From: Exiguobacterium sp.
GTDB taxonomy: Bacteria; Bacillota; Bacilli; Exiguobacteriales; Exiguobacteriaceae
NCBI RefSeq assembly: GCF_020832205.1
Contig: NZ_JAFIFD010000040.1
Location: 56,109-120,108, forward strand
Length of the DNA: 64,000 nucleotides
Direction: 5' to 3'
The stretch's first letter is position 1; each line of letters begins with the position of its first letter. The notes under the pieces are model-generated. The model searched no databases, was not told where the DNA came from, and saw only the letters and a list, made by a program, of their open reading frames with translations. Of this stretch, positions 52,183 through 61,385 are shown one piece after another. Made by a program: the position numbers and the translations under genes.

Positions 52183-54636
52183 ATGCTGCAAAAGATTCGA
52201 GACTTATGGAATAATCCAACGTCCTTGAAAGCCCGCCGTTATGCCAATGTATTTTACGATGTGTCGTGGAACGTACTCCTGCTCACGATCATCTCCGTTG
52301 TCCTCATCAGTTTTTTAGGCGCCGGAATCGGTGCCGGGTATTTCGCGTCGCTCGTCAAGGACATGCCAACCCCTGCCTATAAGACGATGACGTCACAAAT
52401 CAACACGTACTCGTCGACCTCTGACATTTATTTCGGAAGCGGAGAACGCATCGGGAACTATACGACCGATGAAGTGCGGACGCCGATTCCCGTCGATAAA
52501 GTATCGCCTTTCGTCATCGACGCGCTCTTAGCGACCGAAGACGTCGAGTTTTATGAGCATGACGGCGTCGTCCCGAAAGCGACGCTCCGCGCCATCTTGC
52601 AAGAAGCGACCGGTTCAGAAGACCGCACCGGTGGCTCGACACTCACCCAACAGCTCATTAAGAACCAAATGTTGACGAACGAAGTGTCGTTCGAACGGAA
52701 AGCGAAAGAAATATTGCTCGCGCTCCGTCTCGAAAAAGCGATGGATAAAGATGAGATTTTGAACGCCTACTTGAACGTCGTCTCGTTCGGTCGTAACTCG
52801 ATGGGACGCAACATCTCGGGAATCGAAGCAGCGTCTCGTGGCGTATTCAACACGTCAGCAGAGAACTTGACGCTCCCGCAAGCGGCATTCCTTGCCGGGA
52901 TTCCGAAAAACCCGTTCCTCTATACACCGTACTATCAAGGCGGTGTCATTAAAGAAGACGTCACGGCCGGCATTAACCGGATGAAGACGGTACTGAACCG
53001 AATGTACGTCGCCGGGAAAATCACACAAGAAGAATATGATGCGGCGTACAACTACGACATCACTCAAGACTTCATGAAGACACAATCGAAACCGCGCGAT
53101 CGGTATCCGTATGTTGTTCAGTGGGCTGAAGAAGATGCGCTCCTAATCGTTCGCGATTATCTTTTGCAACAAGATGGTGTCGATTTAAATGAGTTAAGTA
53201 CAGCAGATCGCGATGAAATCCTAACCACATATGGACGTCGTGCCCACAATGCACTCCGTCAAGGTGGTTACGAGATTCATCTGTCACTGGATAAAGAAGT
53301 TCATGAATCCATGCAGCGTCCAGCCCGCAATGAAGGAAACTTCGGTCCACGAAACTCCGCAAAAGTTGACCCAGAACAAGGACCGGAGCAGACGGCTGCT
53401 GTTATGCTCGAAAATAAGACCGGTCGTATCCTCGGGTTCGTTGGTGGTCGTTATGTCAATGGTAAAACCGACGACTATAACCGCGCTCGCTTAATGAATC
53501 GTCAAATCGGATCGACCGCCAAACCGCTACTTGTTTATGCAAATGCCATCGAGCAAGGTCTCATCACGACCGATACGGTCATTATCGATGAAGAGTATAA
53601 GTATCAAAATGGGACAGCTCCGAACACCATTCCGGTACGAAATGAAGATCTCGGATACCGTGGACCAATGACGGCACGAGACGCTTTGAAACTGTCTCGT
53701 AACGTCCCAGCTGTTAAAATTTACGAAGAGCGTGCCGCTTTCCGAAAAGATACAGAAAAAATGCTTCAAATGGGAATGAACGTACCTGAAGATACACGAG
53801 ATGCGCCGTCTATGGCACTTGGCGTAAGTTCTGTCTCATTACGTTCACTCGCTTCCGGCTACGCCATGCTCGCGAATGGCGGTGAACATGTCGAACCGTA
53901 CATTATCGACCGTGTCGAATACCAAGGCGAAGTCATCTATGAAAAGAACCCGAAGAAAACGCGCATCTATTCGGATCGTACGGCCTACCTCGTTGTCGAT
54001 ATGTTACGAGACGTCTATACGTCCGGAACAGCGACATACGCCAAATCGCTCTTGAACGTACCAGGGGATTGGATGGGTAAAACTGGAACGACACAGGATC
54101 GTCGTGACTCTTACTTGGTCGGTTCGACACCTGGTGTCACTTTGGCCGTTTGGACCGGCTACGATAAAGAAAATGGTCTAGTCGACGGCCAAGGATATGG
54201 TCGTTATTATCAGCGAACACAAGGTATGTGGTCGCAAATTGCGAACAGTGTCTATACTGAGCGGCCAGAAATATTCAATTCGAACGCACGCTTCACGCAA
54301 CCGTCTAGCGTAAAACCGGACGACTTCAAAGACTCTGGAACGTTCTCTGAGAAGAAGAAACTCGAAGAGAAGAAGAAGGAAGAGGAAGCGAAGAAGAAAG
54401 CAGAAGAAGCGAAGCAAGAAGCCGAAGAAGCCAAGCAAGAGGCGGAAGAGGCGAAACGTGAAGCTGCTGAACAAAAAGATGCCGAGGCGAAGAAAAAAGC
54501 CGAAGCGGAAGCGAAGAAGAAAGCAGAAGACGCTAAAAAGGCAGAAGAAGAGGCCAAGAAGAAAGCTGAGGCTGAAAAGAAAGCCAAAGAAGAAGCTGAA
54601 GCTGAGGCCGATGCCGAGGCTGACGCTGACGAATAA
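52183..54636 (+). CDS. Class A penicillin-binding protein 1A
   Basis: Bifunctional peptidoglycan synthase, 817 residues. TM anchor about 29-57. The GT51 glycosyltransferase (about 75-260) has catalytic Glu in LLATEDVEFYEHDGV and GGSTLTQQLIKN. The transpeptidase (about 385-700) has S444-T-A-K447, SRN and K633-T-G. A highly charged Glu/Ala/Lys tail fills residues 725-817. The true start is ATG 52183: AAGGAGG lies just upstream, inside a longer reading. Codons from about 53105 to 54350 are more A/T-ending than those around them. Divergent from tyrS. Confidence 0.93.
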   Translation: MLQKIRDLWNNPTSLKARRYANVFYDVSWNVLLLTIISVVLISFLGAGIGAGYFASLVKDMPTPAYKTMTSQINTYSSTSDIYFGSGERIGNYTTDEVRTPIPVDKVSPFVIDALLATEDVEFYEHDGVVPKATLRAILQEATGSEDRTGGSTLTQQLIKNQMLTNEVSFERKAKEILLALRLEKAMDKDEILNAYLNVVSFGRNSMGRNISGIEAASRGVFNTSAENLTLPQAAFLAGIPKNPFLYTPYYQGGVIKEDVTAGINRMKTVLNRMYVAGKITQEEYDAAYNYDITQDFMKTQSKPRDRYPYVVQWAEEDALLIVRDYLLQQDGVDLNELSTADRDEILTTYGRRAHNALRQGGYEIHLSLDKEVHESMQRPARNEGNFGPRNSAKVDPEQGPEQTAAVMLENKTGRILGFVGGRYVNGKTDDYNRARLMNRQIGSTAKPLLVYANAIEQGLITTDTVIIDEEYKYQNGTAPNTIPVRNEDLGYRGPMTARDALKLSRNVPAVKIYEERAAFRKDTEKMLQMGMNVPEDTRDAPSMALGVSSVSLRSLASGYAMLANGGEHVEPYIIDRVEYQGEVIYEKNPKKTRIYSDRTAYLVVDMLRDVYTSGTATYAKSLLNVPGDWMGKTGTTQDRRDSYLVGSTPGVTLAVWTGYDKENGLVDGQGYGRYYQRTQGMWSQIANSVYTERPEIFNSNARFTQPSSVKPDDFKDSGTFSEKKKLEEKKKEEEAKKKAEEAKQEAEEAKQEAEEAKREAAEQKDAEAKKKAEAEAKKKAEDAKKAEEEAKKKAEAEKKAKEEAEAEADAEADADE

Positions 54637-54644
54637 ACGCAACG

Positions 54645-54677
54645 AAAAGGTCGACACCACGGTGTCGACCTTTTTTT
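54645..54677. terminator. Terminator between the pbp gene and acsA
   Basis: AAAAGGTCGACACC and GGTGTCGACCTTTT (54645-54674), then T on the plus strand; A and T runs on both sides make it bidirectional. Confidence 0.88.
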
Positions 54678-54679
54678 GA

Positions 54680-56386
54680 TCAATCTTCCATTGTCGATAA
54701 ATCACCCGTTTCGAGGTTCAATTCCCACGCTTTCAAGACGCGGCGCATGATTTTCCCGCTTCGCGTTTTCGGCAACTTGTCTTTGAACTCGATTTCACGC
54801 GGGGCCGCATGGGCCGCGAGCCCTTCTTTGACGAACTTTTGGATCTCGGTCTTCAGTTCATCCGACGGCTCATAACCTTTCCGAAGGGCGATGAACGCTT
54901 TGATGATCTCCCCGCGCACCGGGTCCGGCTTTCCGATGACCCCTGCTTCGGCGACAGCCGGGTGCTCGACGAGACGGCTCTCGACCTCGAACGGCCCGAC
55001 CCGCTCACCGGCCGTCATGATGACATCGTCGACACGGCCTTGGAACCAGAAGTACCCATCCTCATCCATGTACGCCGAGTCTCCCGAGACGTACCAGTCG
55101 CCCCAGAAGTAACTTTCATATTTCGCATCGTTCTTCCAAATTTTCCGCATCATCGATGGCCATGGCGTCTTGAGCGCCAAGTTGCCCATCCGGTGCGGCG
55201 GGAGCGGCTGGCCGCGGTCGTCCAAAATGGCCGCCTCACATCCCGGGATCGCTTTCCCCATCGAGCCCGGCTTGATGTCCATCGTCGGATAGTTGCAAAT
55301 CATCATCGCCCCGGTCTCCGTCATCCACCACGTATCGTGGATGCGTAAGCCGAACGATTCATTGCCCCATCGGATGACTTCCGGATTGAGCGGTTCGCCG
55401 ACCGACAAGATGTGCCGGAGCGAGGACAAGTCGTACTTCTCAAACGCCTCGTCGCCGGCGCCCATGAGCATGCGGAACGCCGTCGGGGCGCTGTACCAGA
55501 CCGTGACACCGAACCGTTCGATGACCGAGTACCAAAACTCAGGGTTGAACCGTCCCCCGACGATGACGTTCGTCGTCCCGTTCAAGAACGGCGCGAAAAT
55601 GCCGTAACTCGTGCCCGTCACCCAGCCCGGGTCGGCCGTGCACCAATACACGTCGTCCGGCTGCAAGTCGAGCACCCATTTCCCCGTCATCAAGTGCTGG
55701 ATCATCGCGTTGTGGACGTGGAGCACGCCTTTCGGCTTGCCGGTCGAGCCTGATGTATAGTGTAAGATCATGCCGTCTTCACGGTCGACCCAAGTGATAT
55801 CAAGATCTGTCGAGGCATCCTGCGCCAACTTGCGGTAATCGATGATCTTCCCGCCCTCTGAAACATCATCACCGACGATTAGAATCGTCTCCAAGTGCGG
55901 CAGCTGATCCACCGGGACGCGCGGCAAGAGCGCCTCGGTCGTCACAATCACTTTCGCTTCCGAGTCGAGCAGACGGTCGTGGACGGCCTGTTCCATGAAC
56001 GCCTCGAACAATGGTCCAACGATAGCCCCAAGCTTGAGCGCACCGAGTAAAATAAAATAAAGTTCTGGACTCCGCGGCATGAAGATGAAGACACAATCGC
56101 CTTTCTCCACCCCAACCGATTTCAGAACGTTCCCAGAGCGATTACTTTCTCGCTTCATATCTGCATACGTGTAACGCTCTTCCCGATCCCCATCGAAGTA
56201 GAGCAAGGCCAGCTTCGTCGCGAGTTCCCCTTCTGCGTGACGATCGATCGCCTCATACGCCATATTGACGTTTCCGGTTAAATTCCAAGACAATAACGCT
56301 TCTGCTTGCGTCCACTCGAACGACTGACAAGCTTCTTCATACGACGCCAATTGATGTTCCCCTGATAACGCTTTCAATTTCTCCAT
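54680..56386 (-). CDS. acsA: Acetyl-CoA synthetase (AMP-forming)
   Basis: Activates acetate to acetyl-CoA through acetyl-AMP. 568 residues of the ANL superfamily: LHYTSGSTGKPKG (about 222), the WWMTETG region, YVSGDSAYMDEDGY and the C-terminal PKTRSGKIMRR with catalytic K545, the lysine acetylated by AcuA in B. subtilis. The ATG is about 13 bases from GGGGAGG, longer than usual, but no nearer start exists. It is divergent from acuABC, as in B. subtilis, and ends at the shared terminator. Confidence 0.95.
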   Translation of the reverse strand: MEKLKALSGEHQLASYEEACQSFEWTQAEALLSWNLTGNVNMAYEAIDRHAEGELATKLALLYFDGDREERYTYADMKRESNRSGNVLKSVGVEKGDCVFIFMPRSPELYFILLGALKLGAIVGPLFEAFMEQAVHDRLLDSEAKVIVTTEALLPRVPVDQLPHLETILIVGDDVSEGGKIIDYRKLAQDASTDLDITWVDREDGMILHYTSGSTGKPKGVLHVHNAMIQHLMTGKWVLDLQPDDVYWCTADPGWVTGTSYGIFAPFLNGTTNVIVGGRFNPEFWYSVIERFGVTVWYSAPTAFRMLMGAGDEAFEKYDLSSLRHILSVGEPLNPEVIRWGNESFGLRIHDTWWMTETGAMMICNYPTMDIKPGSMGKAIPGCEAAILDDRGQPLPPHRMGNLALKTPWPSMMRKIWKNDAKYESYFWGDWYVSGDSAYMDEDGYFWFQGRVDDVIMTAGERVGPFEVESRLVEHPAVAEAGVIGKPDPVRGEIIKAFIALRKGYEPSDELKTEIQKFVKEGLAAHAAPREIEFKDKLPKTRSGKIMRRVLKAWELNLETGDLSTMED

Positions 56387-56432
56387 CGCTAAAGATTCGC
56401 CTCCCCTGAAAAGAATGGTATAACCACTTTCA

Positions 56433-56438
56433 GTATAG
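56433..56438 (-). promoter_or_regulatory. -10 box of acsA
   Basis: TATACT on the minus strand, 47 bases before the start codon. The -35 region (around ATGATT, 17 bases upstream) is weak. Confidence 0.45.
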
Positions 56439-56500
56439 TGTTAATATTATGACAAATCAATGAATTTCCAAAAACTCCAAAACGGTGTGAAACAACACGA

Positions 56501-56516
56501 ATGAAAGCGTTATAAT
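56501..56516 (+). promoter_or_regulatory. acuA promoter with overlapping cre site
   Basis: ATGAAAGCGTTATAA (56501-56515) matches cre at all but one position and overlaps a perfect -10 box TATAAT (56511-56516). CcpA bound here would block acuABC, agreeing with glucose repression of acu genes in B. subtilis. Confidence 0.65.
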
Positions 56517-56541
56517 AAGAAGTGGAAAAGGTGGTGACTCC

Positions 56542-57171
56542 ATGGAAAAACAATATCATTCAAAAGTGTGGGAAACCTCACTCGGAGCCGTAATCATCGA
56601 TGGGCCGGTGGAGAGCGACGTGCTCGCGACGTATCGTCTTGACGAGGGGTTGACGGCGTTTCGGGAGCCGGAAGACCAACAGAAGGCACTCGTCGAAATC
56701 GCCGCTTTGAAAGAAGGACGCATCATCGTCGCCCGGGTCGACGAACTCGTCATCGGGTACGTCACGTATTTGTATCCGGACCCGTATGAACGCTGGAGTG
56801 AAGGCAACGATCCGTACATCCTCGAGCTCGGCGCCATCGAGGTGAGTCCTCGCTTCCGCGGCCAACGCATCGGCAAACAGCTGCTTGAAGTGTCGATGAT
56901 GGACCCGCATATGGACGATTTTTTAATCTTGACGACGGAGTATTACTGGCATTGGGATTTGAAAGGAAGCGGCTTGTCGATTTGGGACTATCGGAAAGTG
57001 ATGGAGAAAATGATGAATCACGGCGGTCTCGTCTTCTTCCCGACGGACGACCCTGAAATCGCGTCCCACCCGGCCAACTGCCTCATGGCACGCATCGGCA
57101 AGAACGTCCGCCAAGAAACGATTGACCATTTCGATTCACTCCGGCTCCGACGCCGGTTCATGTATGACTGA
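56542..57171 (+). CDS. acuA: Acetoin utilisation protein AcuA (GNAT protein acetyltransferase)
   Basis: Acetylates and inactivates acetyl-CoA synthetase AcsA. 209 residues with a GNAT core: LELGAIEVSPRFRGQRIGKQLLEVSM (about 94-119) holds the acetyl-CoA loop Q/RxxGxG/A-type RGQRIGK. The ATG has AAGGTGG upstream. First of acuA-acuB-acuC, divergent from its substrate gene acsA; the promoter overlaps a cre site. Confidence 0.94.
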   Translation: MEKQYHSKVWETSLGAVIIDGPVESDVLATYRLDEGLTAFREPEDQQKALVEIAALKEGRIIVARVDELVIGYVTYLYPDPYERWSEGNDPYILELGAIEVSPRFRGQRIGKQLLEVSMMDPHMDDFLILTTEYYWHWDLKGSGLSIWDYRKVMEKMMNHGGLVFFPTDDPEIASHPANCLMARIGKNVRQETIDHFDSLRLRRRFMYD

Positions 57172-57182
57172 GGAGGGGTACG

Positions 57183-57815
57183 ATGCTGATTGAACAGATG
57201 ATGAATCGCCACGTCGTGACGATTCAACCGACGAATACGATCGCCCATGCGGCCAAGCTCATGCGCGACAATAAAGTACGCCATTTGATCGTCACGAACC
57301 CGGCCCGGCAAGTCGTCGGGATCATCGGACAGTTTGAAATGAGCGGCGCGACGAGCGTGTTCCATCCGGAAAGCGAGAGCGCCGATTTTCAAAATCCCGT
57401 CTCGAGCATCATGCGCCAAGACGTGACGACGGCCCATCCTTACGATTTTTTCGAAGATGCGGCCGCCCTATTTTATGAATACCGTCTGACTTGCTTACCG
57501 ATCGTCGAGCAAGGCAAGCTCGTCGGGGTGTTGACGGAAACCGATTTACTTCGTTACTTCGTCCAATTGACGGGAGCGCTCGAACCGAGCTCTCAAATCG
57601 AGATTCTCGTCGAGAACACGACCGGCACGCTCGAGAAAGTGACGCGTCTTCTCGCCAAGACGAACATCAACATCATTAACGTCTTCGTGCATCCGACAGC
57701 CGACCCGTACAAACGAATCATCTCGTTCCGCATCCAGACGATGAACCCGCTTCGCATCATCGAACGGTTGAAACGTGAAGGATATGACGTGCTCGGTCCG
57801 GAGATGTCCCAATGA
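57183..57815 (+). CDS. acuB: Acetoin utilisation protein AcuB (CBS-ACT protein)
   Basis: 210-residue regulatory protein of uncertain role in the acetate/acetoin system. Two CBS motifs (about 1-60 with LIEQMMNRHVVTIQP, and 78-135 with FYEYRLTCLPIVEQGKLVG) should bind adenine nucleotide. A C-terminal ACT domain (about 138-208, EILVENTTGTLEKVTRLL) is present. ATG 57183 has GAGGAGGGG upstream; 12 bases after acuA and overlapping acuC by four bases. Confidence 0.93.
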   Translation: MLIEQMMNRHVVTIQPTNTIAHAAKLMRDNKVRHLIVTNPARQVVGIIGQFEMSGATSVFHPESESADFQNPVSSIMRQDVTTAHPYDFFEDAAALFYEYRLTCLPIVEQGKLVGVLTETDLLRYFVQLTGALEPSSQIEILVENTTGTLEKVTRLLAKTNINIINVFVHPTADPYKRIISFRIQTMNPLRIIERLKREGYDVLGPEMSQ

Positions 57816-58981
57816 GACCGGCCTACATATTCGGGGAGAACGAGACATCCTACCGCTTCCATGCGGACCATCCGTTCAACCCGATCCGCTTGGAGCTGAC
57901 GACGTCCCTCCTCGTCGCCTCAGGCAAACTGTCTCCCGACGAATGCATCGCGCCTCCCCTCGCCTCGGTAGAGGACTTGGCGCTCGTCCATGACCGGGAC
58001 TACATCGAGGCCGTCCAAGCGGCAGCGGCCGGACAGTTGTCTGGACTCAAGGCGAACAAGTTCGGGCTCGGGACAGAAGACACCCCTATCTTTCCGACGA
58101 TTCATGACGGTGCGGCCCGGCTCGTCGGCGGTACGATGCATGCGCTCGATCTCGTGGCGAGCGGAAAAGCCGAGCGCGCCTTTCACGTCGGCGGCGGTCT
58201 CCATCACGGCATGCAACGCAAGGCTTCCGGCTTTTGCGTATATAACGATGCCGCTGTCGCCATCGCCCACGTCCGTAAACAATACGGGATGCGCGTGCTG
58301 TACGTCGACACCGACGCGCATCACGGAGACGGCGTGCAGTGGCTATTTTATGACGACCCTGACGTCATGACGCTGTCGATTCATGAGACCGGGCGCTATC
58401 TGTTCCCTGGTACCGGTGCTGTGACCGAGCGCGGAAACGGCAACGGCTATGGGTACAGTTGGAACGTGCCCGTCGATGCGTTCACGCAAGACGACTCCTT
58501 CCTCCACTGTTACGAGACGATTTTGCGCGAGGCGTGCGCCTGGTTCAAACCCGACATCATCTTGACGCAGAACGGGGCCGATGCCCATGCGTTCGACCCG
58601 TTGACGCACCTCGCCTCAACGATTCGGACGTTTGAGCAGATTCCTCAAATCGCCTCCCGCCTGGCCGACGAATATACGGAAGGCCGTCTCGTCGCGCTCG
58701 GCGGCGGCGGCTACGATTGGTTTCGAACGGTGCCACGGGCGTGGGCCCAAGTATGGGCCGGCTTGACCCGGGAAGCTCCATACGCCGGAGACATCCCTCA
58801 AGCATGGATTGACCAGTGGTCGGCAACAGCCGACGCGACGTTGCCGACGCGATGGGACGATGCGTCGTATACGTTCGACCACATCCCGCGCCGCCAACAG
58901 ATCGAAGAAAAAAATTGGGAAGTGACGAAACGAGCGTTTTGGCCGTTCATCTCCAATGAACGCAAGTCACTATACTTATAA
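57812..58981 (+). CDS. acuC: Acetoin utilisation protein AcuC (histone-deacetylase-fold deacetylase)
   Basis: Zinc-dependent protein deacetylase that reactivates AcsA acetylated by AcuA. 389 residues. Catalytic H131-H132 in GGGLHHGMQRKASGFCVYND, zinc ligands D168 and H170 in DTDAHHGDGVQ, third ligand in NGADAHAFDPL, and GGGGYDW near the C terminus. Its ATG overlaps the acuB stop (ATGA). Ends at a palindromic terminator shared with ccpA. Confidence 0.95.
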   Translation: MRPAYIFGENETSYRFHADHPFNPIRLELTTSLLVASGKLSPDECIAPPLASVEDLALVHDRDYIEAVQAAAAGQLSGLKANKFGLGTEDTPIFPTIHDGAARLVGGTMHALDLVASGKAERAFHVGGGLHHGMQRKASGFCVYNDAAVAIAHVRKQYGMRVLYVDTDAHHGDGVQWLFYDDPDVMTLSIHETGRYLFPGTGAVTERGNGNGYGYSWNVPVDAFTQDDSFLHCYETILREACAWFKPDIILTQNGADAHAFDPLTHLASTIRTFEQIPQIASRLADEYTEGRLVALGGGGYDWFRTVPRAWAQVWAGLTREAPYAGDIPQAWIDQWSATADATLPTRWDDASYTFDHIPRRQQIEEKNWEVTKRAFWPFISNERKSLYL

Positions 58982-58985
58982 CAAA

Positions 58986-59015
58986 ACGCACCTAAGCCGA
59001 TCGGCCTAGGTGCGT
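58986..59015. terminator. Bidirectional terminator between acuC and ccpA
   Basis: Nearly perfect palindrome ACGCACCTAAGCCGA with TCGGCCTAGGTGCGT, followed by GTTATTT on the plus strand and GTTTTGTT on the minus strand. Confidence 0.78.
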
Positions 59016-59020
59016 GTTAT

Positions 59021-60034
59021 TTAGTCGTTCCGTAACGAATCACGGCGTTCGATTCGGTGCGGGAGGACGACGTTCTTCTCTTCGACTTCTTCCGCATTCA
59101 AGATTTTCGTCAACAATCGCATCGCGACGGCACCGATGTCATACATCGGCTGGACGACCGTCGTCAACTTCGGACGAATCATCGTGGCGAGACGCGTGTT
59201 ATCGTGCCCGACGACTTCAAAGTCGTTCGGCACCGAGAAACCGGCGTCTTGAATCGCATGAATGACACCAAGAGCCATCTCATCCGTTCCGGCGAAAATC
59301 GCTTTCGGACAGTCATCACGCTCAAGCATCTTCTGCATCGCTTCGAGACCAGAGGCGTACGTGTAGTTCCCGAGAATGACATCGTTCTCCTGGAACGGAA
59401 GACCAGCATCCTCGAGCGCCCGGCGGTAGCCAGCGAACTTCTTCTCTCCGTTGATTTGTTGTTCGAGCGGACCCGTGATGAAGCCGACTTGCTTGTGACC
59501 GTGACCGATGAGCATCTCGGTCGCGTCGTACGCTGCCTGCTCATAGTCGATGTTGACGGCCGGCAAGTCATACCCTTGGTTGAGCGTCGCCGCAAGGACG
59601 ATCGGGACCGGTGACTTCTTGAACTCGTCAACGAGGTCTTCATGGAGCCGGCCGCCCATGAAGATGATGCCGTCCACTTGCTTACCGAGCAACGTGTTCA
59701 ACAAATGAATCTCCTTGTCACGGTTCGAGTCCGAGTTGCCGAGGATGATGTTGTACTTGTACATCGTCGCCACGTCCTCGATTCCGCGGGCGAGGTCCGC
59801 GAAAAAGATGTTTGAAATATCCGGGACGATGACGCCGACCGTCGTCGTCTTCTTGCTGGCGAGACCACGCGCCACGGCGTTCGGGCGATAGCCAAGACGG
59901 TCGATCGCATCTTGGACTTTCTTACGGGTCGTCGGCTTTACGTTCGGGTTCCCGTTGACGACACGAGAGACGGTCGCCATCGACACCCCGGCTTCACGTG
60001 CGACATCATAGATTGTTACGTTATTACTATTCAT
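59021..60034 (-). CDS. ccpA: Catabolite control protein CcpA
   Basis: LacI-family global regulator of carbon catabolite control; binds cre sites with HPr-Ser-P. 337 residues: an N-terminal helix-turn-helix [23 protein letters not shown] (about 6-28) with hinge [13 protein letters not shown], and a periplasmic-binding-protein-like core with [21 protein letters not shown] and [15 protein letters not shown] with AGGAGGAG upstream. It lies next to acuC and aroA, as in B. subtilis. Several cre-like sites in this window are its likely targets. Confidence 0.97.
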   Translation of the reverse strand: MNSNNVTIYDVAREAGVSMATVSRVVNGNPNVKPTTRKKVQDAIDRLGYRPNAVARGLASKKTTTVGVIVPDISNIFFADLARGIEDVATMYKYNIILGNSDSNRDKEIHLLNTLLGKQVDGIIFMGGRLHEDLVDEFKKSPVPIVLAATLNQGYDLPAVNIDYEQAAYDATEMLIGHGHKQVGFITGPLEQQINGEKKFAGYRRALEDAGLPFQENDVILGNYTYASGLEAMQKMLERDDCPKAIFAGTDEMALGVIHAIQDAGFSVPNDFEVVGHDNTRLATMIRPKLTTVVQPMYDIGAVAMRLLTKILNAEEVEEKNVVLPHRIERRDSLRND

Positions 60035-60086
60035 TAAAACTCCTCCTACAAGCAGTGATTTTCAAACGATTTTCAAAAAACGTGTC

Positions 60087-60129
60087 AAAAAAGGAAGACA
60101 GGTATCTGTCATCATTTTACCCTGTCTTC
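60087..60129 (-). terminator. Terminator after aroA
   Basis: GAAGACAGG (60129-60121) pairs with CCTGTCTTC (60102-60094) and is followed by CTTTTTTG on the minus strand. Confidence 0.75.
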
Positions 60130-60136
60130 ATGCGAT

Positions 60137-60151
60137 ATAAAACGTTTCCAA
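60137..60151 (-). promoter_or_regulatory. Weak cre-like site upstream of ccpA
   Basis: Minus strand TTGGAAACGTTTTAT matches the cre consensus except at the C near its end. It lies about 100 bases upstream of ccpA, before the aroA terminator, so its role is uncertain. Confidence 0.4.
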
Positions 60152-60160
60152 TTGGAAAGC

Positions 60161-61252
60161 TTACTTTTTTACCAAATCAAGTTGAGGGAATTGCGACGTC
60201 AGTCCGTCCACGAAGTGGTCGAATTGATCGAAATCAAGTTGTTGCTGAGCGTCCGACAAGGCGATCGCCGGATTCGGATGGACTTCGACCATAACGCCGT
60301 CCGCTCCGACCGCGAGTGCGGCTTTGGCTGCTGGGAGCAACAAGTCACGACGTCCCGTTGAATGTGTGACATCGACCATGACCGGCAAGTGCGTCTCTTG
60401 CTTCAAAATCGGCACGGCTGTGATGTCGAGCGTGTTCCGGGTAGCCCGTTCATACGTCCGGATCCCGCGCTCACACAGAATGATCTGACTGTTTCCGCTG
60501 GCCATGATGTACTCGGCCGCGTAGATGAACTCTTCAATCGTAGCCGACAATCCTCGTTTCAACAAGACCGGTTTATCGGTTTTCCCGACTTCTTTCAACA
60601 AGTCAAAGTTTTGCATGTTGCGGGCCCCGACTTGAATGATATCTACGTATGGAAGCGCCGATTCGACCGCACCCGGAGTCATGATTTCAGAGATGACCCG
60701 TAAGTCATGACGGTCAGCCGCTTGTTTGAGCATTTGCAATCCGTCGAAACCGAGACCTTGGAAGTCGTACGGTGACGTCCGTGGCTTGTACGCCCCGCCC
60801 CGCATGATCTTCACGCCAGACAACGCCAGTTTCTCAGCGACCGCGTTAACCTGCTCGAACGATTCGACGGCACACGGTCCGGCAATCAATTGGGGACGTC
60901 CGTTGCCGACAGTGACATCGTCAAGCGTGACGATCGTATCTTCCGCCTGACGTTTCCGAGACACGAGCAACGTCTTGTCACGGTCTTCGCCTTGCAGTTC
61001 CGCCGATGCTTTGAACATTTCTTTAAACAAATGTTGAAGACGCGGCGTCTCAAAAGGTCCTGGGTTTTCCGCCGCGATGAAGTCTAGCATCTCACGTTCC
61101 CGTACCGGATCGTAGCGTTCGACACCTTGAAGGCGTTTCACTTTCCCGATCTCGACCGCGAGCGCACCACGGCGACTAAGCAAATCAAGCATTTCACGGT
61201 TCAATTCATCCATCTCACGACGTAATCGATTCAATTGATCTTGTGGACTCAT
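60161..61252 (-). CDS. aroA: Bifunctional chorismate mutase / DAHP synthase
   Basis: First enzyme of the shikimate pathway, fused to an AroQ-type chorismate mutase that also serves as a feedback sensor. 363 residues. Chorismate mutase part 1-~90 ([29 protein letters not shown]). DAHP synthase (about 100-355): [26 protein letters not shown] (as two motifs), LILC-type [11 protein letters not shown] and [14 protein letters not shown] with GAGAGGG upstream. Called aroA in Bacillus (aroG-type elsewhere). It lies between ytxH and ccpA. Confidence 0.95.
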   Translation of the reverse strand: MSPQDQLNRLRREMDELNREMLDLLSRRGALAVEIGKVKRLQGVERYDPVREREMLDFIAAENPGPFETPRLQHLFKEMFKASAELQGEDRDKTLLVSRKRQAEDTIVTLDDVTVGNGRPQLIAGPCAVESFEQVNAVAEKLALSGVKIMRGGAYKPRTSPYDFQGLGFDGLQMLKQAADRHDLRVISEIMTPGAVESALPYVDIIQVGARNMQNFDLLKEVGKTDKPVLLKRGLSATIEEFIYAAEYIMASGNSQIILCERGIRTYERATRNTLDITAVPILKQETHLPVMVDVTHSTGRRDLLLPAAKAALAVGADGVMVEVHPNPAIALSDAQQQLDFDQFDHFVDGLTSQFPQLDLVKK

Positions 61253-61351
61253 AATTACCCTCTCATTTCTAAGCCGTTCTTTCCAGAAACCTAATTATAT
61301 CGAACTTTTTTCGCTTTGTCATAGACAAATGGTCTGTGACACAAATTCCAC

Positions 61352-61380
61352 AAAAAAAGCACCCGGGTCAACCCGGGCAC
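61352..61380 (-). terminator. Terminator after ytxH
   Basis: GTGCCCGGGT, loop TG, ACCCGGGTGC on the minus strand (61380-61359), followed by seven T. Confidence 0.87.
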
Positions 61381-61385
61381 TCCGC

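Noticed and set aside
54178..54705. Phe/Leu-rich frame antisense to the PBP1A tail, looking like a membrane protein
   Set aside because: Simple complement of GAA/AAG/GCG repeats; no start signals.
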